NCBI RefSeq assembly: GCF_000283155.1
Contig: NW_004454182.1
Coordinates: 3,408,100 to 3,472,099, forward strand
DNA length: 64,000 nt
From: Ceratotherium simum simum
Lineage: Eukaryota; Chordata; Mammalia; Perissodactyla; Rhinocerotidae
Direction: 5' to 3'
This document shows, piece after piece, positions 49,341 through 59,449 of the stretch (the stretch's first letter is position 1; every line of letters starts with the position of its first letter). Position numbers and translations under genes: made by a program. The notes under the pieces are model-generated. The model had not been told where the DNA came from. It searched no databases and saw nothing but the letters and a program-made list of their open reading frames with translations.

Positions 49341-49349
49341 GCCCAGCCT

Positions 49350-50560
49350 TATCTACCAACGCCCTCCTTTCTTGGTCACGTCTCAGAGTCTGAAGAAGTA
49401 GTAACCTCAGCGCTCTAGGAAACAGGGCTAATTTGGAGTCCTATGCAAATTAAGTTATATCCGTCACACGGGTACATTTCTAATCACTTCTCCTCTCCAC
49501 TGCCGCCACTCCCAGTCTGTAGACATTTGCTATGCTCTCCACAACTTTATAACCTGCATTGTTCCCTCCAGCATTGTTCCCTTCCTACTCAATATTCTTG
49601 AAAGGGTAAGGTTGCACTCACTAAGTCCACTTCTCCATTTCCCCACTTTCCTTTCCCTCAAGCAAAGGTAATCTGGCTTTCAACTCCACCATATTAATTA
49701 CATTCAAGTCACTGATGTCCTCCTAAATTCCTAAATTTGCAACTTTCAATAACACACTATTTCTTAAAGTCTCTTTAGTGGGCACCCAAGATATATTTTT
49801 TCCTGTTTTAATTTCTAAAATCAAATGGGTTTACATAGAATCCTAACATTTTTTCTCACAGTCTTGCCCACTGTTTTTCTTCATCCCATTCAATTGAATA
49901 CTGGAGCAATTTAAGATTACATTTTTGATCCTTTCCTCTTTTGCATGTTCTTCTTTGGTAGTCTCTTTATTTTTCCCTAAAATATGCATGCTTCCTCATC
50001 TTCAATGTTAACAGTGAAATGTGTCTCAACTCAATCTTAAAACCTGGGAGATAAGAGCTGGCCCAGTGGCGTAGTGGTTAAGTTCACACACTCCACTTCC
50101 ACAGCCCGGGGTTTGCATCCCAGGCACGGACATATGCGCACCGCTCATCAAACCATGCTGTGGCGGCATCCCATATACAAAATAGAGGAAGATGGGCACG
50201 GATGTGAGCTCAGACCTAATCTTCCTCAGCAAAAAGAAGAGGATTGGCAATGGGTGTTAGCTCAGGGCTAGTCTTCCTCACCAAAAAAAAAAAAAACTGG
50301 GAGATATTTTTGACTATTTTTTCCCTGACTTTCAAAATTAATCAATTCTATGTTTGTGTTTATTTTACCTCCTAAATATTGCATATATACTTTTTCTTGC
50401 CACATAACAATAACTCCCTTAGTCCAGGGATTATTATTTCTCTCCTTCTGTTCTATTGCTATAGCCTCCTAATTGGTCTTTCAAACTTCCACGCTTTCCT
50501 TCAAACCATTCTCTGCATAAGAACTAATAATAGTTTTCTTATTGATATTTTTTCTTATCT
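49350..50560 (+). mobile_element. L2 LINE relic, interrupted by an ERE
   Basis: Pyrimidine-rich text such as TTCAAGTCACTGATGTCCTC plus CTAAATTCCTAAATTTGCAA, TTTTGATCCTTTCCTCTTTT, GCTATAGCCTCCTAATTGGT and AAACCATTCTCTGC follows the L2 ORF2/3' consensus ('…gtcaccaatgacctcctaattgccaaa…', '…aatagcctcctaactggtct…'). Ancient and frameshifted. Confidence 0.55.
50054..50296 (+). mobile_element. ERE SINE with target duplication
   Basis: Bounded by CTGGGAGATA at 50044-50053 and 50297-50306 (exact 10 bp). AGAGCTGGCCCAGTGGCGTA, CCATGCTGTGGCGGCATCCC, AGGAAGATGGGCACGGATG, linker CAGCAAAAAGAAGAGGATTG and a poly(A) tail. The B-box is partly deleted (GGGGTTTGCATCCCAGG). Confidence 0.95.
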
Positions 50561-50573
50561 AAACAGTACCATA

Positions 50574-50705
50574 GCAACACTTTTCAAAGTGTGGTTGAAA
50601 GAGATATTGCAGCAGAATTACCCTTAGTGAGTGTTAATAATCCAGACAGCAGGGCACAGTTAAGGGAGTCCAGAAATTTGGATTTTAAAATGTGCACACA
50701 AAAGA
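50574..50705. mobile_element. MER5/Charlie-like hAT fragment
   Basis: ACCATAGCAACACTTTTCAA then AGTGTGGTTGAAAG, and later AGTCCAGAAATTTGGATTTT, resembles the MER5 terminus ('cagtggttctcaaagtgtggtc…'). A possible opposite end (GCAGACCACTG) is at about 51645, suggesting either a longer element or a second copy. Confidence 0.4.
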
Positions 50706-52089
50706 TTGGTATTATTGTTACCCCCACTTAAAGGCAATGGTCCCACAGAATGATAGACCCCTGCAAATTCTGCACAGTCTATTTCATCAAACTGTAGAAA
50801 ATAGAAAATATTAGAATGTTAATTTATATTGATATTTTCTCTAAAAGAGAATGACAATAAAAATATTTATTGATATTTAGTACAATAATGGAAACAGAGA
50901 TCCACATGTGGCCTGTTTCAGATGGTCGTGTGTCCTGCACGGTACATGACGGTGGCACTCTCATGTAAATTTTCTTAGCAGTTTTTAATGTATCAAAGTT
51001 TAAGTCGATATGTGGATTGCATTTTCTAGTATAGTTATTTGACTCATTACAAACGAGTCAAATGACTTAATAATCTTACACAAAAATGGCAAATTGAAGA
51101 TATTAATAAAGTGAGTGCAATTAAAGAAAATTATTCTTTGCCTAAAATTAGCTCTTTTTTTGCCATATTATAAAATAAAAATGATGAAAATATAATCAGA
51201 TCTAAAAGGAAGCCTGTCAGAATATTAAACATTTCCAGAAGTCTACTTGAAATGTAGAATTAAATATTTTGTTGTTAAAGATGAACTTGGTCAAGTGTGC
51301 ATATCATTCCTTGAGATATAAGTTCATGAAGGCATCATGATGAGCATGCCCGTTAAAAACCAAGTGTCCAAAACACAAATACAAAATACTTTAGAGTGAA
51401 AAGGCGTTTGTAAATAAATAAATTAAATTAAACTTTTACTTAAATGTTTCATTTTATCCTTATCTCATTATTTTAAAATTTTAATCCTTTCTAAAATATA
51501 TACCATCTTCAACTTATATTACATTTAATTTATAAATAAATAATATAGCTATACTGGGTTGTGCAAAGTTTTACTAATAATAATACTTATTCAGTAAATT
51601 ATTCATAATTTACTAATATTAATACTTATCCAGCAATATTTGCAGACCACTGCTTTAGTGTTGTGGCATTGAAACCCTCTTCCTTTGATTTCTTATATTA
51701 AACTAATCTTTACTTTTTGATGACAAATTTGACTTTGTCATCAAAAAGTATATGTCAACAATATCACTAATTTACAAATCAAAGTGTTCTACCTTTAACT
51801 AACAATATGAAAGAACTTTATTTTTCTCTGGCACTCAATGCTTAGCAAAGTCTCAAAAAAGAGGAATAATATTAAAGATTTTATGAAGGCTATATGCTCT
51901 GTCAGTTCAATGAGATTCACTAGGAATCACTCTTTGACTGAGTATAAGTAAGCTTGACACTTATATGGAATCATATTAATTATCACCCCAGGGTGTGGGG
52001 GAATCACTTTTAGAGAACTGAAATTTGCCATGATACCATAAGCCTATGTTAAATGACATTGGAAGAAACATGTGACTCTATAGTTACTC
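50706..52089. other. AT-rich sequence with inverted and direct repeats, no gene
   Basis: Contains a 9-bp-arm hairpin ATTTGACTC…GAGTCAAAT at about 51038-51064, an imperfect 39-bp direct duplication (TTTACTAATAATAATACTTA / TTTACTAATATTAATACTTA) at 51568-51637 and a strong hairpin at 51711-51750. No coding signal. Confidence 0.5.
51711..51750. repeat. Perfect 17-bp inverted repeat with 6-nt loop
   Basis: Left arm TACTTTTTGATGACAAA (51711-51727), loop TTTGAC (51728-51733), right arm TTTGTCATCAAAAAGTA (51734-51750). Arms are exactly complementary. There is no run of U after the stem and no gene upstream, so it is not a bacterial-style terminator. Confidence 0.95.
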
Positions 52090-52102
52090 TAAGGATGTTT
52101 TT

Positions 52103-52818
52103 TATTACTTCTAAAAGTTTTCTGGTGGATTCTTTAGGGTTTTCTATATATAAAATCATGTCATCTGCAAATAGTGACAGTTTCACTTCTTCCTTTCCAA
52201 TTTGGATCCCTTTTATTTCTTTCTCTTGCCTGATTGCTCTGGCTAGGACTTCCAATACTATGTTAAATAGGAGTGGTGACAGTGGGCATCCTTGTCTGGT
52301 TCCTGTTCTTAGAGGGATGGCTTTCAGTTTTTCACCATTGAGGATGATATTAGCTGTGGGTTTCTCATATATGGTCTTTATTATGTTGAGGTACTTTCCT
52401 TCTATACCCATTTTATTCAGAGTTTTTATCATAAATGGATGCTGGATCTTGTCAAATGCTTTCTCTGCATCTATTGAGATGATCATGTGATTTTTGTTCT
52501 TCATTTTATTAATGTGGTGTATTACGTTGATTGATTTGCGAATGTTAAACCATCCCTGCATCCCTGGAATAAATCCCACTTGATCATGGTGTATAATCTT
52601 TTTAACGTATTGTTGTATGCGATTTGCTAGTATTTTGTTGAGGATTTTCGCATCGATGTTCATCAGTGATATTGGCCTGTAATTTTCTTTTTTTGTGTTG
52701 TCCTTGTCTGGTTTTGGTATCAGGGTAATGTCAGCTTCATAGAATGAGTTAGGGAGCTTCCCCCCCTCCTCAATTTTTTGGAAGAGTTTGAGAAGGATAG
52801 GTATTAAGTCTTCTTTGA
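52103..52818 (-). pseudogene. Inverted 5' part of a twin-primed L1: ORF2 RT domain
   Basis: On the minus strand an uninterrupted frame (stop-free across the whole segment) encodes the L1 ORF2 RT domain, from [20 protein letters not shown] through [20 protein letters not shown] and the catalytic FADD box (52171-52160) to [11 protein letters not shown]. It ends exactly where the target duplication begins at 52102/52103. In ORF2 order it lies immediately upstream of the plus-strand segment starting at about 52819, so the two are one element with its 5' part flipped. Sequence before the RT domain (5'UTR, ORF1, endonuclease) is absent by 5' truncation. The catalytic box is intact, but the fragment cannot make full ORF2. 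Confidence 0.95.
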
Positions 52819-54472
52819 ATATGGTAAAGTTGCAGGATACAAAATCAACATACAAAAATCAGTTGCATTTCTGTACACTAACAACGAAGTAGCAGAAAGA
52901 GAAATTAAGAATACCATCCCATTTACAATTGCAACAAAAAGAATAAAATACCTAGGAATAAATTTAACCAAAGAGGTGAAAGATCTGTACACCGAAAACT
53001 ATAAAACATTTCTGAAAGAAATTGAAGAAGACACAAAGAAATGGAAAGATATTCCGTGCTCTTGGATTGGAAGAATTAACATAGTTAAGATGTCCATACT
53101 TCCTAAAGCCATCTATAGATTCAATGCAATCCCTATCAAAGTTCCAACAACATTTTTCACAGAAATAGAACAAAGAATCCTAAAATTCATATGGAACAAC
53201 AAAAGACCCCGAATAGCTAAAGGAATCCTGAGAAAAAAGAACAAAGCTGGAGGTATCACACTCCCTGATATCAAAATATACTACAAAGCTATAGTAACCA
53301 AAACAGCATGGTACTGGCACAAAAACAGACACACAGATCAATGGAATAGAATCGAAAGCCCAGAAATAAACCCACACATCTATGGACAGCTAATCTTTGA
53401 CAAAGGAGCCAAGAACATACAATGGGGAAAAGAAAGTCTCTTCAACAAATGGTGTTGGGAAAACTGGATAGCCATATGCAAAAAAATGAAAGTAGATCCT
53501 TACCTTACACCATACACAAAAATTAACTCCAAATGGATTAAAGACTTGAATGTAAGACCTGAAACTGTGAAAGTTCTAGAAGAAAACATAGGCAGTACGC
53601 TCTTCGACATCGGTCTTAGCAACATCTTTTCTAACACCACATCTGACCGGGCAAGAGAAACAATAGAAAAAATAAACAAATGGGACTACATCAAACTAAA
53701 AAGCTTCTGCACAGCAAAGGAAACCATCAACAAAACGAAAAGACAACCTAACAATTGGGAGAAGATATTTGCAAACCATACATCTGATAAGGGCTTAACC
53801 TCCAAAATATATAAAGAACTCATGCATCTCAACAACAAAAAAACTACCAACCCAATTAAAAAATGGGCAAAAGACCTGAACAGACATTTCTCCAAAGAAG
53901 ATATACAGATGGCCAACAGACACATGAAAAGATGTTCAAAATCACTAACTATCAGGGAAATGCAAATCAAAACTACAATGAGATATCACCTCACGCCTGT
54001 CAGAATGGCTATAATTAACAAGACAGGAAACAACATGTGTTGGAGAGGATGTGGAGAGAAGGGAACTCTCATACACTGCTGGTGGGAGTGCAAACTGGTG
54101 CAGCCACTATGGAAAACAGTATGGAGATTCCTCAAAAAATCAAGGATAGAACTACCATATGATCCAGCTATTCCACTGTTGGGTATTTATCCAAAGAACT
54201 TGAAAACACCAATTTGCAAAGGTACATGCACCCCTGTGTTCATTGCAGCCTTATTCACAATAGCCAAGACTTGGAAGCAACCTAAGTGCCCATCAAGGGA
54301 CGAATGGATAAAGAAGCTGTGGTATATATACACAATGGAATACTACTCAGCCATAAGAAACGACGAAATCCAGCCATTTGTGACAACATGGATGGACATT
54401 GAGGGTATAATGCAAAGTGAAATAAGTCAGAGGGAGAAGGCCAAATACCGTATGATTTCCTTCATTAAGTAG
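52819..54472 (+). pseudogene. L1 ORF2 3' half (after RT to C-terminus), open but partial
   Basis: A continuous plus-strand frame runs from about 52823 ([16 protein letters not shown] text) to the stop at 54470-54472, about 550 codons, with no in-frame stop. Landmarks are the post-RT segment with [18 protein letters not shown], the [12 protein letters not shown] and [14 protein letters not shown] regions, and the C-terminal Cys/His knuckle [18 protein letters not shown] (54038 onward, C-x3-C-x8-H-C-type spacing). The end has [20 protein letters not shown]. Long open frames in a non-functional fragment mean little time for decay, so this L1 is young. No start in L1 context is present; the first usable codon in the frame is incidental. 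Confidence 0.95.
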
Positions 54473-54730
54473 TAGATAATAACAACAATAAACAAACACA
54501 TAGGGACAGAGATTGGATTGGTGGTTACCAGAGGGGAAGAGGGGAGGGTGGAGGGTGAAAGGGATAATTCGGTACATGTGTGTGGTGATGGGTTGTAATT
54601 AGTATTTTGGTGGTGAACATGATGTAGTCCATGCAGAAATAGAAATACAATGATGTACACCTGAAATTTTTGCAATGTTATAAACCAATGTTACTGCAAT
54701 AAAAGCAGAAGTTTTTCAAAAAAAAAAAAA
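54473..54730 (+). mobile_element. L1 3'UTR and poly(A) tail
   Basis: Follows the ORF2 stop directly. It contains a GA-rich stretch (AGAGGGGAAGAGGGGAGGGT at about 54530-54549), then GGTGGTGAACATGATGTAGT, an AATAAA signal at 54698-54703 and a poly(A) tail ending at 54730, directly followed by the right target duplication. Confidence 0.93.
54698..54703 (+). promoter_or_regulatory. L1 polyadenylation signal AATAAA
   Basis: AATAAA lies about 16 bases before the tail that starts near 54718, the expected spacing for 3'-end formation of the L1 transcript that was inserted here. Confidence 0.85.
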
Positions 54731-54743
54731 TAAGGATGTTTTT

Positions 54744-55099
54744 GAGGATATTGTTCACTGTGCTGCACTCTCTGTTCTGTTAAAAGCCACAGGCAACATT
54801 TCTCTCTGGTTTCAGTACTAGCAATAGTGACGTTTGTTTTAAAAAGAAATTGATTCAGTCAATGAAAAAATATTTTTTACTATATAGTTGTGATTAAACC
54901 ATGACAGGATACACGGTTACAATGTAGTGGAGTGACACACAATAAACAAGGAAATGAAACAAATAATAGCAAGTTGTTATATGTGGTACAAAGGAAATGA
55001 ACAGGATAGAAAATAAATTTAACAAAATAAATATTTTTATTGTTGGGACATAGCTACACAGGGAGATAGGGAAAGCTCTCCACAAGGTAACAATTAGCA
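54744..55099. other. Unique AT-rich spacer
   Basis: Between the L1 and the L2-like repeat. Nothing recognised. Confidence 0.4.
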
Positions 55100-55495
55100 G
55101 AGAAAAGGGGTTGGAAGGTTAACAAAAACATCTTAACAAAGAATTAAGAAATGGGTTCTTGACAGAGGAAATTTTCCTTGGAAAAGAGTTAACTGTCATC
55201 TGATAATTGAATAGAAGTAACTTGTATTTGAAGCATTGAAGGAAGAGGGAGAAAGTAGTGGAATCTAAGTTTGGGTAGATCAGTAGAAGCTGGAATGCAT
55301 TGACCTTTGTGGTTTTTTCTCATGGATAAGATTTATTTGCAGTTCAATGTAAAGCCATTAAAGACTTTTAAGCAGGAAGTACCATAATATTAATTTCATT
55401 TTCATGGTGTAAATATGGTGCATTGTAAATAACAGATTGGACAAAAATAGATACTCGCCATGGGAAAACCAGTAGATAAGTGATAATAGTAATCC
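55100..55495 (-). mobile_element. Old L2-like repeat, left part, interrupted by a provirus
   Basis: TTCAATGTAAAGCCATTAAA then GACTTTTAAGCAGGAAGTAC, and GAAAACCAGTAGATAAGTGA then TAATAGTAATCC, follows the same ancient repeat as 25540-26600. The text continues after the provirus at 58606, so the provirus landed inside it. Confidence 0.5.
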
Positions 55496-55499
55496 ACCA

Positions 55500-56043
55500 T
55501 TTATTGGCAATTTTTTGCCATGTAACAAATTACCACAAATTTAGAAGATTAAACCATTATCTCACCGTGTCCTTGGGTCAAGAGTCCTGGCATGCCTTGG
55601 CTGGATTCTCTACATGGAGTCTCAAGGCAGAAATAAGATGACAGCTGGGCTGGGTTTCATCTGAGGCTTGAGGTAGTCTTCCAATTTCATATATTTGTTA
55701 GAAGAATTAATTTCCTTGAAGCTGTAGATGTTACAGCAGTCCCCTTCTTCAAAATCAGCAGGAGAGAGAGTCTCTGACCTTAGACCCTCTATTAAGGGCC
55801 CAACTGATTAGGTCACGCCTACCCAAAATAATCACCTTTTGATTAACTCAAAGTTAACTGACTAGGACCTTTATTGTATCTGCAAAATCTCTTAACCTTT
55901 TCCACAGGCCATAACCTAATCATGAGAAAGATTTCTGATCATATTCACAGGTTCCATCCACACCCAAGAGGAAGGGATTATACAAGGCATGTACATCAAG
56001 AAACTCAAACCTTGGGGGCCATCTGAGAATGCTGCCTACTACT
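55500..56043 (-). mobile_element. MaLR (MLT1-type) LTR, left (3') copy
   Basis: Begins near GCCATGTAACAAATTACCAC and runs through TTTTGATTAACTCAAAGTTA, TCATATTCACAGGTTCCATC and GGGGGCCATCTGAGAATGCT to GCCTACTAC. This is the reverse of an MLT1-type LTR (TGTGGTAGGCAGAAT…). It pairs with 57926-58605 in the same orientation. Confidence 0.72.
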
Positions 56044-57925
56044 GTCCACCTTCTGGCACCTCATAATTCACTTCTCTGCCACATTCAAAATATGTTTACC
56101 CCCTCCCAAGATTCCTAAGAGTTGCATACCTTTACAGCATCATCTCCTTGTCCAAAACCTCATCATCTAAATCAGGTGTGGGTGAGCCTCCTCTAGATAT
56201 AATCTGTATGTGCAGATTTTAGGGCAAGACTCCTCTCTGTTTGTGGACCTGTGAAACTAAAGAGTCAATCTACATGCCTCAATACACCCAACAACAATGA
56301 GGGGAGAGGCTTAGCATAGCAGTTGTAGATATTCCACTTCAGAAGGGCAGTAAATAAAGAATAAAAAGGAGTCACTGGTCTGCAATAGTTGTGATATCCA
56401 GTGGATAAGAGTTGGATTTCTCTAGACTAGGATTCAATGCCAAGATATGATCCCCTTGGCTCTTGTTCTGACCTCTGAGTCCCCCTCCCTTTTTCGGGGA
56501 AGACAGAGTATGTTTGCACATGAGTAGTTTTAACAGCCTGCTTCCTGCCAGTAGAATTCTTGTGGTTCCAAAAGCCTGTCTTCCTTTTGTCTCCCTCGGT
56601 CTATTTTAGTCTAAGCTTGCAGTGTTTCTACTGAAATCAATTTCTCAAAATCTTTGTGGGTCTTGTGCAGATTTCACTGGGTTTCACTGCATTAGACAAA
56701 AGCCACCTTCACAGATCTTTTTTGAGATAATCTCGGCTCTATCTTAGGCTTCTGCTGAAATGGCTGAGGGACCATGCCCTTAAGCTTCTAGAGGCCCTCT
56801 GGTTTGGGTAAGAAGGTATGTGAGACATCCTTAATCTCTTGAAAAGATCCTTTCTGTGACTGACTCCTCTTCTTTTTTGATCAATCTGTGGTTTTAACAA
56901 AACGTTGCAGTCACACACTTGGTTTTCTTCTCTATACTACAATTTTTGCAGACATTTCTGATGTTTAGCATCTCTGTCATCTGGAGAGGCAGAGAATTTT
57001 AAAAATTATCCAGTCTGGTTCTTCCGTCAATTCATGTTTTTCCTCTCATATTTTACCATTAAGCAGCAAAAAGAAAAGAGGCAGCACCTTTAACATTTTC
57101 CTTGATAATCTCCTTAGCTATATATCCAGGTTTATCACTAACAAATTTTGCTTCTTACATAACTGCAGAACACGATTTTGATACTGAACCTCTTAACTCT
57201 CAAGTTCATGTGCCTGATGCGCAGTAAGCCAAACACTGGGACATTGGTGCTTGGAGATGGAGAAAGATTTATTCAAATTGGCCAAATCAAGAAGGCAGGG
57301 GCATGGGTTCTCTCAAATCTGCCTTAACAAGAGAAGAAAGCAGGGAGTTTTATAGAGCTAAGGGGAGTGGCAGGAGGAGTTTCAGAGAAACAAATGTTTC
57401 TTACCCTCCCAATAAGCCCATGGGCGATCTGACTTCTGGGCGTCAACAGCAGCTGGGGGCTGGTTATCTGGGGATCCTTGAAGGCATTCTCTTTCTTCTG
57501 CAAAACAAGGTCAAATCCTTGTGACCCTTGAGTTACCCCTCAGGTTAAACAAGAAAACAGCAAATTGACCAGATTAACTTCTTTTCATAAGAAGGTCAAA
57601 AGGTACTCTTATTGAATATTTACTGTAACCCTCAGGTACCCGGCTTCAATTTCACTAAGCTTTCTGCCACTATATAACAAACATCCCCCTTCTTCTGGTT
57701 TCCAGTGACGGAAGATATTCCACTTCCTTCTGAGCCTGCACTAGCAGCATCCTTAAAGTCTAGATTATGACTAGGTGTCTGATGAAGATGATTTAGGCCT
57801 TCTCTAAAGTGATTTAGGCCATCTATATCATGCTCCTCAAAATTCTTCCTGTCTCTACTCACTGCCTGATTCCAAAATTACTCCAACATTTCAGATATTA
57901 TTTATAGTTGCCTCCACTTCCAAGT
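56044..57925 (-). mobile_element. MaLR internal region (non-coding), interrupted by a later LTR
   Basis: Lies between two like-oriented MaLR LTRs. The text resembles the antisense of MaLR internal sequence, e.g. TTTGTGGACCTGTGAAACTA then AAGAGTCAATCTACATGCCT, and TTTCTGCCACTATATAACAA then ACATCCCCCTTCTTCTGG. MaLR internals normally lack functional pol genes, and none is seen. A 20-bp local duplication (GTGATTTAGGCC at 57790/57810) makes the 57632-57862 frame repetitive. Confidence 0.6.
57179..57648 (-). mobile_element. ERV-type solo LTR (minus) nested in the MaLR internal region
   Basis: Bounded by TGATACTGAACC at the left and CCCGGCTTCA at the right, with ATTT at 57175-57178 and 57649-57652, a 4-bp target duplication as in class I (gamma-type) ERVs. 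The complement of a polyadenylation signal (TTTATTC) is at about 57268. On the minus strand it reads TGAAGCCGGGTACC… then …GAATAAATCTTTCTCCATCT, then U5. MaLR internal text resumes on both sides. No internal retroviral genes. A plus frame at 57303-57524 is incidental. Confidence 0.65.
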
Positions 57926-58605
57926 ACCGAAATCTGAGTAACAAAATGGCACAAATTCAAAAGCGTAAAACAATATGCACCTTCTACCTCACACTATCCA
58001 TGGGTTAGGACACTGGGCACAGCTTAACTGTAGCCTCTCTTCCGGGTCACAAAAGTGCAGTCAAGATGTTGGTCAGGGCTGCGTCTCATCTGGGAGTTGG
58101 GTCCTTTTCCAAGCTCATTGGTTTCTGGCAGAAATCAGCGCCTTGTGGTTGTAGGACTGAGGGCTTCAGTTCCCAGAGGCTGCCCATCAATCTCTGCCAC
58201 ACGGCCCTCTTCACAGCATGGCAGTTTGCTTCTTCAGGGCCAACAGGAGAGCTTCTTTGATGTTTCTTGTGTCTCACCTCTAGACACTCTTTTACAAGAA
58301 TCATCTGATTAGGACAGACCCACCCAGAGAAATTTTCCTTTTTGTTAAATTAAAATCAACTAATCAAGGTCTTTAATTATATTTTTAAAATTCTTTTAGC
58401 TTTGCTATATAATGTAACCTAATCCTGGTAATGATAATCTGTCACATACATGTGTTATGTCCATACTCAAGAGGAAGATGTTATAAGCTATAAAATATCT
58501 TATACTTTATTTCAATTATGATATTCTCATCCATATCACCATCTAGGGCTTATGCACCAAGTGGTGGGAATCTTGGGGAGCCATCTTAGAATTCTGTCTA
58601 CCACA
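57926..58605 (-). mobile_element. MaLR (MLT1-type) LTR, right (5') copy
   Basis: Starts near CTGAGTAACAAAATGGCACA and runs through GTTAGGACACTGGGCACAGC, TGGTCAGGGCTGCGTCTCAT, TGGTTGTAGGACTGAGGGCT, TTTGCTTCTTCAGGGCCAAC and AGCCATCTTAGAATTCTGTC to TACCACA at 58599-58605. Same orientation as 55500-56043. Several overlapping open frames on both strands (58055-58312) are shadows of the LTR. Confidence 0.75.
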
Positions 58606-58790
58606 CAGGTATAGAGTCTGTATCATGAACTAAAATAGTGGCAGAGGATATGGAGAGAAGTTGATAGCTTTTATGATATAGTTTGGAGGTAGATATGACA
58701 GAACTTATTGGATGGATGGGATGTGAGGGATGAAAGAGAAAGAAAAATCAAAGATGAATGCAGGGCAATACCACCACCCACTTAGGGTTG
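58606..58790 (-). mobile_element. Old L2-like repeat, right part
   Basis: Continues the repeat broken at 55495: ATAGTGGCAGAGGATATGGA, then AGTTTGGAGGTAGATATGAC and AGAACTTATTGGATGGATGG matches its downstream consensus. Confidence 0.5.
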
Positions 58791-59445
58791 ATTATAATGC
58801 TATGACTAAAATAAAAGTCTGTTTATAGCTTCTAAGTGCTATTCAATCATGTAAATAGATGTGTATCTATTTTTGCACTGACTGCCAGAACACGTGAACA
58901 AACATTTTAGTCACCATCTGGCAAGTAGACATGCCATCCTAGAATGCATTATTGTTTTTTTGTTCAAATATCACTATTCCTTTGTATCTTCATGCCCTTG
59001 TTTTTTGCAATTGTCCCAGTTTTCTCAAACTTTTAATATTATTTTAATAGTATCTGTCTCTCAGTAGGGTCCATAACTATAAGATGCCTTAATTTATGAT
59101 TAGAATAATGTAACATATGTATGTATGTAGTATATATGTATATATACATACACATACATATATAAACACTGCTTATATGTTTATAAACATATAAACATTT
59201 GGCATGTCTTTCAAGGTTTTTATAATCTTCCACTTGCTTATCTCATCCCCTTCATCTTCTACAATTGGCCACCGTAATTCTGAGCTCACTCACTTAAAAA
59301 CAAGTGCAACTCACCAGCATGCCATGAGATTTTTCATCCTCGTACTTTATTACATCGTATTTCTTCTGTCTGTGACACATTCACTCTCTTTCCTCCTCTT
59401 GAAAATTATGTTCATTACTTAGGACATAACTCAACCATAGACTTC
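58791..59445. other. AT-rich sequence with TA/TG simple repeat
   Basis: Simple repeat GTATGTATGTAGTATATATG and onward at about 59110-59190. The rest may include diverged L2 (59200-59420). No gene. Confidence 0.5.
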
Positions 59446-59449
59446 CATG

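Larger units (their letters stand above)
52090..54743 (+). mobile_element. Whole twin-primed L1 insertion with 13-bp target duplication
   Basis: TAAGGATGTTTTT occurs at 52090-52102 and 54731-54743. Between them are the inverted RT segment, the plus-oriented remainder of ORF2, the 3'UTR and the poly(A) tail. The left target junction CT/AAGG gives a bottom-strand CCTT/AG, a plausible variant of the L1 endonuclease TTTT/AA site. The structure fits twin priming, in which the second target strand also primes on the L1 RNA and yields a 5' inversion. About 2.6 kb inserted. Confidence 0.93.

Noticed and set aside
51711..51750. Intrinsic transcription terminator
   Set aside because: A perfect hairpin, but in mammalian DNA, without a U-run or an upstream gene.
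52053..52490. 145-codon plus frame
   Set aside because: Antisense of the inverted L1 RT segment; the minus frame carries the real motifs.
52976..54472. A 498-codon independent gene
   Set aside because: It is the 3' half of L1 ORF2 inside a twin-primed insertion, its apparent start is an internal GTG, and the frame continues upstream to about 52823.
58055..58312. Three overlapping small frames with balanced composition
   Set aside because: All lie within the MaLR LTR.
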